Below, one piece after another: positions 45,257 through 52,990 of a stretch of DNA of 64,000 nt. Within the stretch, counting starts at the first letter, position 1. Each line of letters begins with the position of its first letter. The notes below the pieces were generated by a model. That model was not told where the DNA came from. It ran no database searches and saw only the letters and a list, made by a program, of their open reading frames with translations. Source of the stretch: Spirosoma endbachense (GTDB lineage Bacteria; Bacteroidota; Bacteroidia; Cytophagales; Spirosomataceae); assembly GCF_010233585.1 (NCBI RefSeq), contig NZ_CP045997.1, forward strand, positions 3,971,715-4,035,714, in the 5' to 3' direction. The position numbers and the translations under genes are program-made.

Positions 45257-45733
45257 TTACGCAAACCGTGCCCCGTATCGCTCTGTTAAGCGCGATACCA
45301 ATAAAGCCAGCGCATCGGCCGGAGGTGGTCCCTTAGGAGCCTCCAGGGTTGTGGGGGCCTGCTCAATTGGTTGACTGAACTCCACAAAATAGTTTGCAAA
45401 ATCGCCAGGCGTGATCAGAGTCAGCATACGCGCCTGTTCGGTCTGTAGAGTAAACAGGTGTTCAATGTTACGGGGCGCAAAGACCGCCTGGCCAACCTCG
45501 CCAATGATTACCTGATCACCAATCTCGAACCGAATGGTGCCATCGAGAATGTAAAACGTTTCATCTTCTCGGGTGTGTAGATGACGGGGCGGTTCAGCTC
45601 CTTTTGGCAACGTAATGTCAATGATTGAAAAACTACCGCCGGTCTGCTCTGGTGAGATAAGCACCCGAAAAAAGCCACCATTGTAGGCACGCAGGTCATT
45701 CACCTGGATAAAAGAGGGTTGTTCAGTTAGCAT
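45257..45733 (-). CDS. Cupin_2 domain protein
   Basis: A 158-residue single-domain cupin. Motif 1 is LPKGAEPPRHLHTREDETFYILDGTIRFEIGD in part, with three candidate metal ligands (HLH and the Glu in REDETF). Motif 2 is FAPRNIEHLF, with the final His. This fits the quercetinase-like or general cupin_2 type; activity is unknown. No signal peptide, so cytoplasmic. It is a single gene ending in a strong bidirectional terminator, and repeat element R2 (45775-45874) lies 42 bases upstream of its start, in its promoter region. Confidence 0.85.
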   Translation of the reverse strand: MLTEQPSFIQVNDLRAYNGGFFRVLISPEQTGGSFSIIDITLPKGAEPPRHLHTREDETFYILDGTIRFEIGDQVIIGEVGQAVFAPRNIEHLFTLQTEQARMLTLITPGDFANYFVEFSQPIEQAPTTLEAPKGPPPADALALLVSRLTERYGARFA

Positions 45734-45774
45734 TTGTTCAGTTAAAAAGATACTTTGTGTTGGTAATTAGTTAA

Positions 45775-45874
45775 GTACAGGGCTTTGAGCCGTGCCACCG
45801 CAGCCGGTCGCAACGGCGGACCGTGGTTTGTTTGCGCATTATCAGTAACCGTGGCACGGCTCAAAGCCTTGTAC
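45775..45874. repeat. Palindromic element R2, copy 1
   Basis: The outer arms 45775-45798 and 45851-45874 pair over 24 bases with one G/A difference (a G-U pair in RNA). The inner part has GCCGTGCCACCGCAGCCG, GTCGCAACGGCG and then CATTATCAGTAACCGTGGC. The same inner blocks occur in the elements at 47412 and 61387, whose outer arms are different but equally well paired. It lies 42 bases upstream of the cupin start. Confidence 0.75.
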
Positions 45875-46099
45875 TGAAACAAAGTTGGGTAAGAAGCAAA
45901 GCGAACTCAACGGTGACCTAAGTGAACTAACGGTATAGGAATTCTAATTGCGTTTTTTGCCGGATGAACTGGTTTGCGGTCTGTTGCCGGTTTATCAGTA
46001 TTCTCGCCCCTCTCCTATTTCTCTACCCCTACGATTTCTCAACATTTACCGGCCTGATCCGTTAGCTAGTTAAGTAACCGTGATTAACTACCAGCCAGA

Positions 46100-46432
46100 A
46101 TGAGCAAAGACTCGGAAAAATTGAAAGTAATCTTTTATGAATCTGCCTCAGAGGGCAAACAAAGCGGTGTTATCGCGGATGGGTATTTCGGCTTTGTACC
46201 CACCTTTAAAGAAGGCGATGCGATCAATATTACCATCGCTCAACGCAAGTCAGGTCAGGCAGCCGTTCGTAATCCGATTGGTCATAAAACCCATCGCGTA
46301 CTGGCCACCGATTGGGTTGTCATGATTGATGAGCTATCTAAAGAAGCGCTGGCAACGCTTATCGTTTCGGTATCGAAGATCGACGTGACGCCAGCGTCAA
46401 CACCACCTGCCGAGAATCCAATCCAAAACTAA
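46100..46432 (+). CDS. Small soluble protein, function unknown
   Basis: A 110-residue protein with no recognised domain. It has a beta-rich first half (KVIFYESASEG, then VIADGYFGFVPTFKEGDAI) and a C-terminal Pro/Ser/Thr tail (TPASTPPAENPIQN). No signal peptide or membrane helix. It appears monocistronic, with a well-formed terminator 46 bases after the stop. Coding is supported by composition and by this terminator; no function can be assigned. Confidence 0.6.
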   Translation: MSKDSEKLKVIFYESASEGKQSGVIADGYFGFVPTFKEGDAINITIAQRKSGQAAVRNPIGHKTHRVLATDWVVMIDELSKEALATLIVSVSKIDVTPASTPPAENPIQN

Positions 46433-46477
46433 ACTTCAGTCAAATCGCTAACTGACTGAAGAATAGTGCTAAACAAA

Positions 46478-46507
46478 AACGCCCGGCTTCAACATGAGCC
46501 GGGCGTT
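46478..46507 (+). terminator. Terminator R3, copy 2
   Basis: AACGCCCGGCT pairs perfectly with AGCCGGGCGTT (11 bp) around an 8-base loop, followed by CTGCATCTATC. It closes the 110-residue gene just upstream. Confidence 0.7.
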
Positions 46508-47225
46508 CTGCATCTATCCACACCGCTGACAGCTAGGTGCTGTCAGTTTACTTAAACTTTAAACCGCTTATAGTACTACAAAAGAGCTGAAACGTACCAG
46601 TAAGTTAGCAACAGATTTATAAAGTTAATTCGTCCAGGATTGACATGACCACTCCATGTGCAACACGATCGATTGGATGGCAATACAGTTAAGACAATAA
46701 AAAAACGCCCAGTTTCAAGATGAACCGGGCGTTCGATGTTCTACATCATTTCTTTGTAACGACACCAGTAAAAGTAACTCAGGCAGCAACACAACTCATT
46801 AATTTTCAATGAAAAATACTGGCTTCGGGCCGAATCAATCCGGCAAATTCGATGTAGAATTATCAATTTAGCTCTTTGGCTGTCGTTCATTGCCTAACGT
46901 GAAGTTTACTGCCAACACTGAATTGTAACTGCTGGTCTGGTTTTACGCACACCACATACCGGGAAATCAATTTCGCATTGGCAGACTAAGGGTTTAAATC
47001 CAGCTTCACCTCTTCTGGTTAACCTGTTTATGTTTAACAGGACAATAGATAGGAATACAGGGCTCCTGCTCTGGCCAATGGCTGAGCAGGGCTTATTCTC
47101 TTTTTTTCCAACACGTAGCAGGTAATCAATTCAGATGACTTCGGTCAAGCTAAAACAATAGTCTGCTGGCTGAGCGCGGTTTTTACTCCTTCTTCCGTTT
47201 TTATTGATACTCTTCCCGCCGTATT
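46508..47225. other. Intergenic region with a third R3 hairpin
   Basis: About 700 bases without a credible gene. Apart from the R3 hairpin at 46704-46733, a small CTGACAG/CTGTCAG stem occurs near 46527-46547. The rest shows no family, repeat or coding signal. Confidence 0.4.
46704..46733. terminator. Terminator R3, copy 3
   Basis: AACGCCC pairs with GGGCGTT with an inner GTTTC/GAAC. The flank TCTACATCATTTCTTTGTAACG matches that of copy 1 almost exactly. No gene ends next to it, so this copy is either orphan or the relic of a lost gene. Confidence 0.55.
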
Positions 47226-47345
47226 ATGAACCCGAATCATAATGATCGTCAGTTTTACTGGGCCATTTATATCCTCCTGTTTATTTTCATCTTAGTTGCG
47301 GTGCTGTTTGTAATGCTACGAATGGTTACCAGGTATTGGCTGTAA
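47226..47345 (+). CDS. Small single-helix membrane protein, 39 residues
   Basis: A short frame encodes a charged/polar start (MNPNHNDRQFYW), one hydrophobic helix of about 22 residues (AIYILLFIFILVAVLFVML) and a basic end (RMVTRYWL). This follows the positive-inside pattern of a small membrane protein. There is no obvious ribosome-binding site, which is usual in this group. Repeat element R2 copy 2 begins 67 bases after its stop. Function is unknown; it could be chance, but composition is unusually membrane-like. Confidence 0.45.
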   Translation: MNPNHNDRQFYWAIYILLFIFILVAVLFVMLRMVTRYWL

Positions 47346-47411
47346 TGTCGCTGGTATGCAATCGTAAAATCTCCTTTTCACGAATCGTTAGATCATAAAA
47401 AGCCAAAAGGC

Positions 47412-47480
47412 GTTTCGGTTAAATCCATGCCACGATTTGTTGTGTATCATTAGTAACCGTGGCACGGATTTAACCGAAAC
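47412..47480. repeat. Palindromic element R2, copy 2 (short form)
   Basis: The outer arms 47412-47434 and 47458-47480 pair over 23 bases with one mismatch. The 23-base loop, ATTTGTTGTGTATCATTAGTAAC, is close to the loop region of copy 1. It lacks the GC-rich insert of copies 1 and 3, so it may be the minimal form. It lies between converging small genes (47345 and 47511). Confidence 0.72.
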
Positions 47481-47510
47481 ACCAGGCTAAAAAACCTATT
47501 CGCTCCGGTG

Positions 47511-47711
47511 CTAACTGTTCCTGAGTTGGTAAAGATCAAGTTGTAAACGCGTAACTTGCCTGCGACAGTAGACCAGTTGGTCGGTCGGCGCATGTGTTTC
47601 CCGTAAATAGTCCTGAAGTTGAAGCCACTCATCCAGATGCCGCTCGGTGAGTGCCATTGGGGTTAGGTCAGGCTCCTTTTGGAGCAGGGTTCCAGCAGAT
47701 TGATTATCCAT
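47511..47711 (-). CDS. Small coiled-coil-like protein, function unknown
   Basis: A 66-residue helical protein with heptad-like segments (RHLDEWLQLQDYLRETH, then QLVYCRRQVTRLQLDLYQLRN). No family recognised. It ends about 30 bases from element R2 copy 2. Composition favours a real gene over chance. Confidence 0.45.
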   Translation of the reverse strand: MDNQSAGTLLQKEPDLTPMALTERHLDEWLQLQDYLRETHAPTDQLVYCRRQVTRLQLDLYQLRNS

Positions 47712-48097
47712 GGTAGTAGATCATAATAAGTTAATAACTGAGGAGCAGTTATCAAGCTAATGTACTTCTTTTTATTTTATTCAATTTATTCTCCTAATGA
47801 TCCTATAACTATCTTTTGAGAATTTGTTCTTATTAATAAATGAGGAAGCCATCGCTACTAATCAACCGGCCGTCTCTGGTCCAGAAGATGAAACCAGCAG
47901 TAGTGATGAGCGAAGGATTAAATCCGTATCCCAGGGAAGGCAATCCGTTGAATAAGCCTTATCTTTTGGCCATTTCTGGGGTAGCTAGAGTGCTGTGGTA
48001 TAGTTCAGAATACTTTTTGTATGCCAACGAACGGCGATTTTAAGTAGAAAACAAATCCTATAAATCACTAGACTACTAAATAGTCTACTTTCATTAC

Positions 48098-48571
48098 ATG
48101 AAGTACCTTTCACTTATTGTTTGTTATTTTTTTCTGTTTGCCTGTGCGCCATCTAAAAAGAAGGTTTGCGAAAAGATTGACGACGGCATTCGTACCTATC
48201 TGGAAAAGGTTGCTTCGAAGCAAAACAAGGAACTGACGATCAATCAGTTAACGACTATTGATTTTGAGATGGTCGGCGCCGGTCGACTGGATACACTTAT
48301 CCAGCAAAACTATGGCAAAAAAATATCCCGTTTTTTAACTCTTCAGAAGACCGCTACCAATCAGGCAAACGTGAGAGCCTATCAGGACTCGGTTAACTAC
48401 TACGCCAAACTCGACTCGCTCACTACGCTGCAAATCACCACCAGATGGCGTGACCCAAAAGTTTATTACTATTCCAAAACCATAGTTAACATGACGACTG
48501 GCGATCAGAAGCTAGTCGATACGATGCGGTATGCGCTTGATAAGTCGTTTAAATTAATGCCTTTGCTCTGA
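48098..48571 (+). CDS. Putative lipoprotein, function unknown
   Basis: A 157-residue protein with a lipoprotein signal peptide ending FLFAC (Cys16), followed by a Lys-rich linker. The mature part is predicted alpha/beta with no recognised domain. It lies 37 bases upstream of the outer-membrane-barrel protein on the same strand, so they likely form a two-gene operon acting in the envelope. Confidence 0.7.
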   Translation: MKYLSLIVCYFFLFACAPSKKKVCEKIDDGIRTYLEKVASKQNKELTINQLTTIDFEMVGAGRLDTLIQQNYGKKISRFLTLQKTATNQANVRAYQDSVNYYAKLDSLTTLQITTRWRDPKVYYYSKTIVNMTTGDQKLVDTMRYALDKSFKLMPLL

Positions 48572-48608
48572 AATAAGCATGCTGCGATTGGAACCTAAAT
48601 TATTTGAG

Positions 48609-49322
48609 ATGAAAAAGCTGGTGCTGCTCCTTATAACAATTCAGATAACCAACCTTTCCTTTGGGCAATCGACCGAATCGATCCTGGCCTTAAACTCGGG
48701 TTTATTTTCGTTTCACGGAGTCTCAGCTGAAAAAAGCTCTCAAATTAACCTGGCCTCCAATGGTTCTACGGGGTATACCAATAATCCCTTTGGCGCTAAA
48801 AATGGGCTTTCATACGGATTATCCTATCAGATTCAGCACGTATCCAGAGGCAATTTTATGACGGGCATTAGCGTGGGCTATGAAAATCTGAGAAGTAAGA
48901 CGACAATTGACCGTGTTAATGGCTATGATAACACAGGCACATTTCAAGACGTGGCCTCAGGGCAAACCTACTTATCAAACAAATTCATAAATGCGTTCCC
49001 GTTTTTAGGTTATCGAATCAAATGCAATCAATTTTCAATTGACCTGATCGGTGGTCTAGACATTGGCTACCTGCTAAGTTCCAGAGAAAAGGGCGAAGCG
49101 ACAGGAGTCAATGGTAAAACGTACAGTACTTCTCTGGATCGAACTGGCATAAAAACAGATCTCAGACCCAGGGTCCAGCTGGCCGTAGTTTATGGCAAAA
49201 TAGGAGCCTACGCCGGGTATGCTTATGGACTAAGCAACTACCGTAGCCGCTGGGTAGGCGGACGCAATGAATGCAATGCTGAGCTAATCCGATTTGGTAT
49301 ACTATACAAAATGAAAGGGTAA
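48609..49322 (+). CDS. Outer-membrane beta-barrel protein
   Basis: A 237-residue protein from the Met at 48609, which starts a signal peptide (MKKLVLLLITIQITNLSFG, cleaved near SFGQ). The frame is open 10 codons further. The mature part shows alternating polar/aromatic strands (GLSYGLSYQIQHVSRG, MTGISVGYENLRS, GAYAGYAYGLSNY), consistent with an 8-stranded barrel of the porin-family/OMP_b-brl type common in Bacteroidota. Likely partner of the lipoprotein gene upstream. No specific role can be stated. Confidence 0.75.
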   Translation: MKKLVLLLITIQITNLSFGQSTESILALNSGLFSFHGVSAEKSSQINLASNGSTGYTNNPFGAKNGLSYGLSYQIQHVSRGNFMTGISVGYENLRSKTTIDRVNGYDNTGTFQDVASGQTYLSNKFINAFPFLGYRIKCNQFSIDLIGGLDIGYLLSSREKGEATGVNGKTYSTSLDRTGIKTDLRPRVQLAVVYGKIGAYAGYAYGLSNYRSRWVGGRNECNAELIRFGILYKMKG

Positions 49323-49342
49323 TATTTCCCGTCAATTAACGG

Positions 49343-49356
49343 CGACCAATTGGTCG
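49343..49356. terminator. Short palindrome between convergent genes
   Basis: CGACCAATTGGTCG is a perfect 14-base palindrome in the 49-base gap between two converging genes. It could act as a terminator or protein site, but it lacks a T-run. Confidence 0.3.
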
Positions 49357-49371
49357 AAGCCGGGCTTTGGT

Positions 49372-49719
49372 TTACCGACGAATACCCAACATGCGTAGAA
49401 ACCAGCGTCTAATATTGACCGTTCGCCCGCCGGATTCTTTGATCGGAATCGGAACAGCAGATGATTCGCCAGCCAGTTGCCTTTTGATGGATTCAATAAC
49501 CGCATCTGCGGGCTTTTTGGATTGAATCAAACGGACCGCTTCGATGGGGATGGTAATTTGCCTGTTGCCCGTTTTGGTTTTTACCCAAACCGAATAGTTT
49601 ACATCGTCTTTGAGGGCATGTTCCAGATATTGGACAGCACCACCCATTCCCAGCAAGAGTTCGATTGGCTCTTTCTCAGCTTTGTAGCGTGCATTCATCG
49701 TCATCGTTTTTTTATACAT
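49372..49719 (-). CDS. Basic small protein, function unknown
   Basis: A 115-residue soluble protein. KEPIELLLGMGGAVQYLEHAL and SVWVKTKTGNRQITIPIEAVRLIQS suggest a small alpha/beta domain. The C-terminus is strongly basic (RRWFLRMLGIRR), compatible with nucleic-acid or membrane binding. No family is recognised. A downstream start at residue 8 is possible. Confidence 0.55.
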   Translation of the reverse strand: MYKKTMTMNARYKAEKEPIELLLGMGGAVQYLEHALKDDVNYSVWVKTKTGNRQITIPIEAVRLIQSKKPADAVIESIKRQLAGESSAVPIPIKESGGRTVNIRRWFLRMLGIRR

Positions 49720-49865
49720 TCCCGGTATAGTTTCTACCAGAAGTGTCTTGCTCTAATGACGTAGGAGCGGATGAAAAGCTGCATGGCTACCCATATATCA
49801 TCTGGGTAAGTTTATAAGATGCCTGGCTACCGTCAAATTTCAGCTCAGTATGGTTTCCTTCCGGC

Positions 49866-50180
49866 CTACAGCAGCCTTATAACCCGTAGGTCACGATCTA
49901 TCTTGAAATACCCACGATCCAGAAAACCAATAATCGCGTTTAATTTGGCTTCAAATGGCGTATGCCCATAGGAAACCTTACCAACTCCAACAATATGGAC
50001 ATTAGTCTGTCCAGCCTTACCCCTAGCTTCTGTTAGCAGCACTTCGGGTTTGTAAGGGCAGGCAACATAGGTATCGCAAAGAGTTGCGTATTCTGCAAGA
50101 ATGTTATTACAGTCCGATTCGGACAAAAAATCGATACCGTGGCGGGGGAGTTGGTTCTGATACTCCTGAATTTGATTCAT
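49866..50180 (-). CDS. Small protein, function unknown
   Basis: A 104-residue soluble protein (ILAEYATLCDTYVACPYKPEVLL, then VSYGHTPFEAKLNAIIGFLDRGYFKID). The segment GHTPFEAKLNAIIGFLDRGYF reads like a helix-turn unit, but I can assign no domain. It is isolated, with the haloperoxidase gene ending 95 bases away. Confidence 0.5.
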   Translation of the reverse strand: MNQIQEYQNQLPRHGIDFLSESDCNNILAEYATLCDTYVACPYKPEVLLTEARGKAGQTNVHIVGVGKVSYGHTPFEAKLNAIIGFLDRGYFKIDRDLRVIRLL

Positions 50181-50274
50181 GGCTGCAATCTACCAAATTC
50201 GATTATAGCATGTTCACCAAAACGATCGAACTGCTGGCAATTCGGCAAAGTTTTGGCTACAGAAGTCGGATTCG

Positions 50275-51603
50275 TTATGACCGCTTAAATTTTAGTTTTT
50301 GAGCCACGTTCTGGGCAATAAGCTTGCCCTGGACCCGGCTTACATCACAGGATTTTCGGTAATGAATTCCGCCATAAACCCGTGAGTTACCGGCCTCGAT
50401 AGCCGCTTCATCAAACGAGTTATACGTACGAGGGCTGAATCCCAGTGAATTATAGGAATTATCGGTGAATTTATAATTAGACCCAAACAGAAGCGTGAGG
50501 GTCTGGGCCGCTGCCGATGAAATTAAGGCATGGCCCGAGGGGTATTCAGGATGAGGTGGTGTTACAATCAACGCGTTCCAGTTGGGTTGATTCATCACCG
50601 TACGGATGTAGGTAACGGGCCGCATTCCATTGTACTGATACTTTCCTTTGAAGATCGTAATACCAGCCATTGAGGTTGCAACTCCGATCTGGGCGAAAGC
50701 CTGGGCCGCAACATCTAATCCTGGCTTCTGGCTAGTCAGCACCTGATTGAGTATGGACATCCAATGGCCGCCACCGAAGCTTTTTCCATCGGGATCATCG
50801 GCCCAGAATAAGGCAATCGCTTTCTGTTCAGGGGTCAGATTCTGCGAAATATCGTAGACTTCTTTAACCTGGGCATAGTATTCCGAAGCGTGTTCTTCCG
50901 AATAGGTGATCGGTGCTTCCAGCGGCACCTCACTGGCACTACGAATCATCGGCCGGCATTTACCCCAATTGGGTAGAGCAGCTCCTACAAAGGCCGGAGG
51001 AGTAGACACCCACAGCCCTTTACCGACCGGTAGCGTGTAGGCAGTGTTGTTATCATGCCCATCTGTTTTCGACCAGTCAAACACCGCAGCCGCTATTTTT
51101 TTACCAAACTCTGCCGAACGAGTCAGTTCATCGAGTGGTCTATCTTTCTGATAGCTGGCTGTATTAGCGGCTTCCAGAGAGTCTATAGTGGCTTTATTCG
51201 CGGAAGATGTAGTTGGATAGAAATAGCGGGTCATAGCGGCTAAGGCGGCATTGGCACTGGCAGGCCAATAATAACTCATTGTCGGGTTAACAGTGGGTAA
51301 GGCAGGCAAACCATTCAGTTGGGGAGCCAGCGACTGATAGGCCGATAAACCCGGCACGATCGATTCGTAAAGCGCAACACCGATGTAGGCAAACCGCCTG
51401 ACCGTGAATGGTGGAGGAGCCGGCGTTGTTCGGGTGACTTTAAGCTGTGTGGTTAACCAGTTACTGACCACCTCAGAGGAATAAGAGGCCGCATCAGGAC
51501 CTTTTGGCTGCTGAGGATCTGGATAGAAAGCTGTTAGTAAAAAGCAAACCAATAGCCAGATTATAGGCAATAGGTTAGGTCGGCGGGTTGTAGATTGATT
51601 CAT
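50275..51603 (-). CDS. Vanadium-dependent haloperoxidase/PAP2-family protein
   Basis: A 442-residue exported protein of the PAP2/vanadium haloperoxidase superfamily. A hydrophobic leader lies at about 13-25. The active-site motif HPEYPSGHALISSAAAQTL (about 360-380) corresponds to the PSGH phosphate/vanadate-binding motif. Further on, SRVYGGIHYRKSCDVSRVQG holds the second His (GGIHY) and the terminal Arg. The first half is helical. It may be a phosphatase or a haloperoxidase; halide and substrate cannot be told from sequence. Length and motif order fit the exported Bacteroidota members of the family. Confidence 0.9.
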   Translation of the reverse strand: MNQSTTRRPNLLPIIWLLVCFLLTAFYPDPQQPKGPDAASYSSEVVSNWLTTQLKVTRTTPAPPPFTVRRFAYIGVALYESIVPGLSAYQSLAPQLNGLPALPTVNPTMSYYWPASANAALAAMTRYFYPTTSSANKATIDSLEAANTASYQKDRPLDELTRSAEFGKKIAAAVFDWSKTDGHDNNTAYTLPVGKGLWVSTPPAFVGAALPNWGKCRPMIRSASEVPLEAPITYSEEHASEYYAQVKEVYDISQNLTPEQKAIALFWADDPDGKSFGGGHWMSILNQVLTSQKPGLDVAAQAFAQIGVATSMAGITIFKGKYQYNGMRPVTYIRTVMNQPNWNALIVTPPHPEYPSGHALISSAAAQTLTLLFGSNYKFTDNSYNSLGFSPRTYNSFDEAAIEAGNSRVYGGIHYRKSCDVSRVQGKLIAQNVAQKLKFKRS

Positions 51604-52371
51604 GAGGAAGTTGCGTTTACTATTTCACTCAGAAATAGACTGGTTTTTAGGGACGAAGGCTTACCTAAATGAATACGAGAGTCCAGCTAATCAGGAAGAT
51701 ACACGAAGGTTGGTGGCTGATTGACAAGCTTTGAGTTAACGGCCGGACGGCCCTAGCGAGCGGCTGTTTTTTCTAAATAAAACAGACGTTTGGGTTAGAA
51801 GTCCAGAATTAATCGAGTTGGATAAGCTCATAAACAACCAGCATTTTAATATAACCAATTTAGTCAAAATAATATACTAAAATATTTTTTTTGTCAAAGC
51901 GGTTACTTTTCAACGAATAACCTGTCTAGTAGTGCCGCGGTATACTTACATACATGATGTTTAGACAAGAATCGACCTGACATCGAGTAGTTTATCGATT
52001 AGCGATTTAGTCAGTAAAGAAGTGGCTGTGGTGGCGATTTCTTAAAACCGCCATGGCCGGGATGGTTGGCTGTGGCGACGGTTCGCCTTTTCGATTTTCA
52101 AAACCGCGTCGTTCATGCCGGGTGCAGTTTGAGAAATCCCAGGAGTCAGGTTGAAGAACCTGACATCACCTATATAGCACCTAGTTTGTTAATGCCAGAT
52201 TTATCGTCCTGCTGAATCTGACAAGTCAAGTGTAAATACATATCAATTGAATCTATAAGTACCTGGCAATAAACGAACAACATCGAATTTACTGCTCAAA
52301 CGTGAACTCAATCTAAAGAATAATCTGACAGGAAAGACTGATTCAAAAAGAAGTAAACCGGGTAAAAAAGC
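51604..52371. other. Divergent intergenic region upstream of the haem operon
   Basis: Nearly 770 bases. An AT-rich stretch at 51865-51900 has TTTAGT/ACTAAA in inverted orientation. A repeat-rich block lies at 52022-52164. The last 200 bases before the operon have no visible cobalamin-riboswitch box and no clear promoter pair. Confidence 0.4.
52022..52164. repeat. Duplicated GC-rich repeat with hairpins
   Basis: Two imperfect direct copies can be aligned: GGCTGTGG, then GGCGA, then CGATTT-AAAACCGC, then CATG-CCGGG. A near-palindrome lies at 52033-52052 (GGCGATTT/AAACCGCC), and a perfect 8-bp hairpin closes the block at 52145-52164 (GTCAGGTT-GAAG-AACCTGAC). It looks like a dispersed intergenic element of this genome; no other copy is in the window. 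Confidence 0.55.
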
Positions 52372-52917
52372 ATGTCTATTGGGCGTATCATACATACATT
52401 GATTGCAATCGCAGTAATGGCGCTGGTGAGCCTTTATGGTTATTATTATGCCCGTGAATCAGTGGCTAAATGGGCGTTTTCACACCAGACCTATTTCGCC
52501 CCCGACAAACTAATCCTGATTACAATTCCGCAACCGGAGCTGTCGAACCAATTGGCCGATCTGGTCAATGAGCCTGAATTCGAATGGAACGGCCATATGG
52601 TCGATGTACTTTACCGGGAGATTCGCTCTGATTCAGTATACATATACGGATTTCGGGATGATGCCGAAACGGAACTGAAGCAGAAAGCCCCCTGGCTGTA
52701 TCAGAACACAGCATCGTCTGATTTTATACCCGGCACAAGGTCCGGTAACCATCGAAAACAGATCAACTGGCGAAGTAAATTCGATCTGCCTTATTTGCCC
52801 CTGTTCGATCAGCTCGAGTTGCCTTCTTTATCCACTTTATCATCGTCCTTTTATTATTGCACTCAGCGCTTGGCGCGTCCTGATCTGGAAGTCCCATCTC
52901 CTCCCCCCAATTTATAG
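52372..52917 (+). CDS. Small membrane-anchored protein of the haem operon
   Basis: A 181-residue protein with one N-terminal transmembrane helix (about 8-28) and a periplasmic region with no recognised domain. It contains a strand-rich segment (NEPEFEWNGHMVDVLYREI, then IYGFRDDAETELKQKAPWLYQ) and a Pro-rich tail (PSPPPNL). It precedes the TonB receptor by 73 bases and shares its strand. Small orphan genes of this kind are often the first gene of iron/haem receptor operons in Bacteroidota. A role as receptor accessory or envelope anchor is inference. Its periplasmic part includes two Cys-free strands and one late CTQ motif. Confidence 0.65.
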   Translation: MSIGRIIHTLIAIAVMALVSLYGYYYARESVAKWAFSHQTYFAPDKLILITIPQPELSNQLADLVNEPEFEWNGHMVDVLYREIRSDSVYIYGFRDDAETELKQKAPWLYQNTASSDFIPGTRSGNHRKQINWRSKFDLPYLPLFDQLELPSLSTLSSSFYYCTQRLARPDLEVPSPPPNL

Positions 52918-52990
52918 AGTCATCCTCTTTACGATTGCCTGGCTCCCCAGCCAGTACTCAGGAAAGGAATGCCCTTTCCCTAAGGATTCT

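Noticed and set aside
47450..47632. 60-codon frame over element R2 and the small helical gene
   Set aside because: Runs through the palindromic element and is antisense-frame shadow of the 66-residue gene.
47840..48043. 67-codon plus-strand frame
   Set aside because: No recognisable features and no clear start context; too weak to call.
52141..52371. Possible cobalamin riboswitch before the receptor operon
   Set aside because: No B12-box sequence (GCCACTG) was found and the binding protein looks like HmuT, not BtuF.
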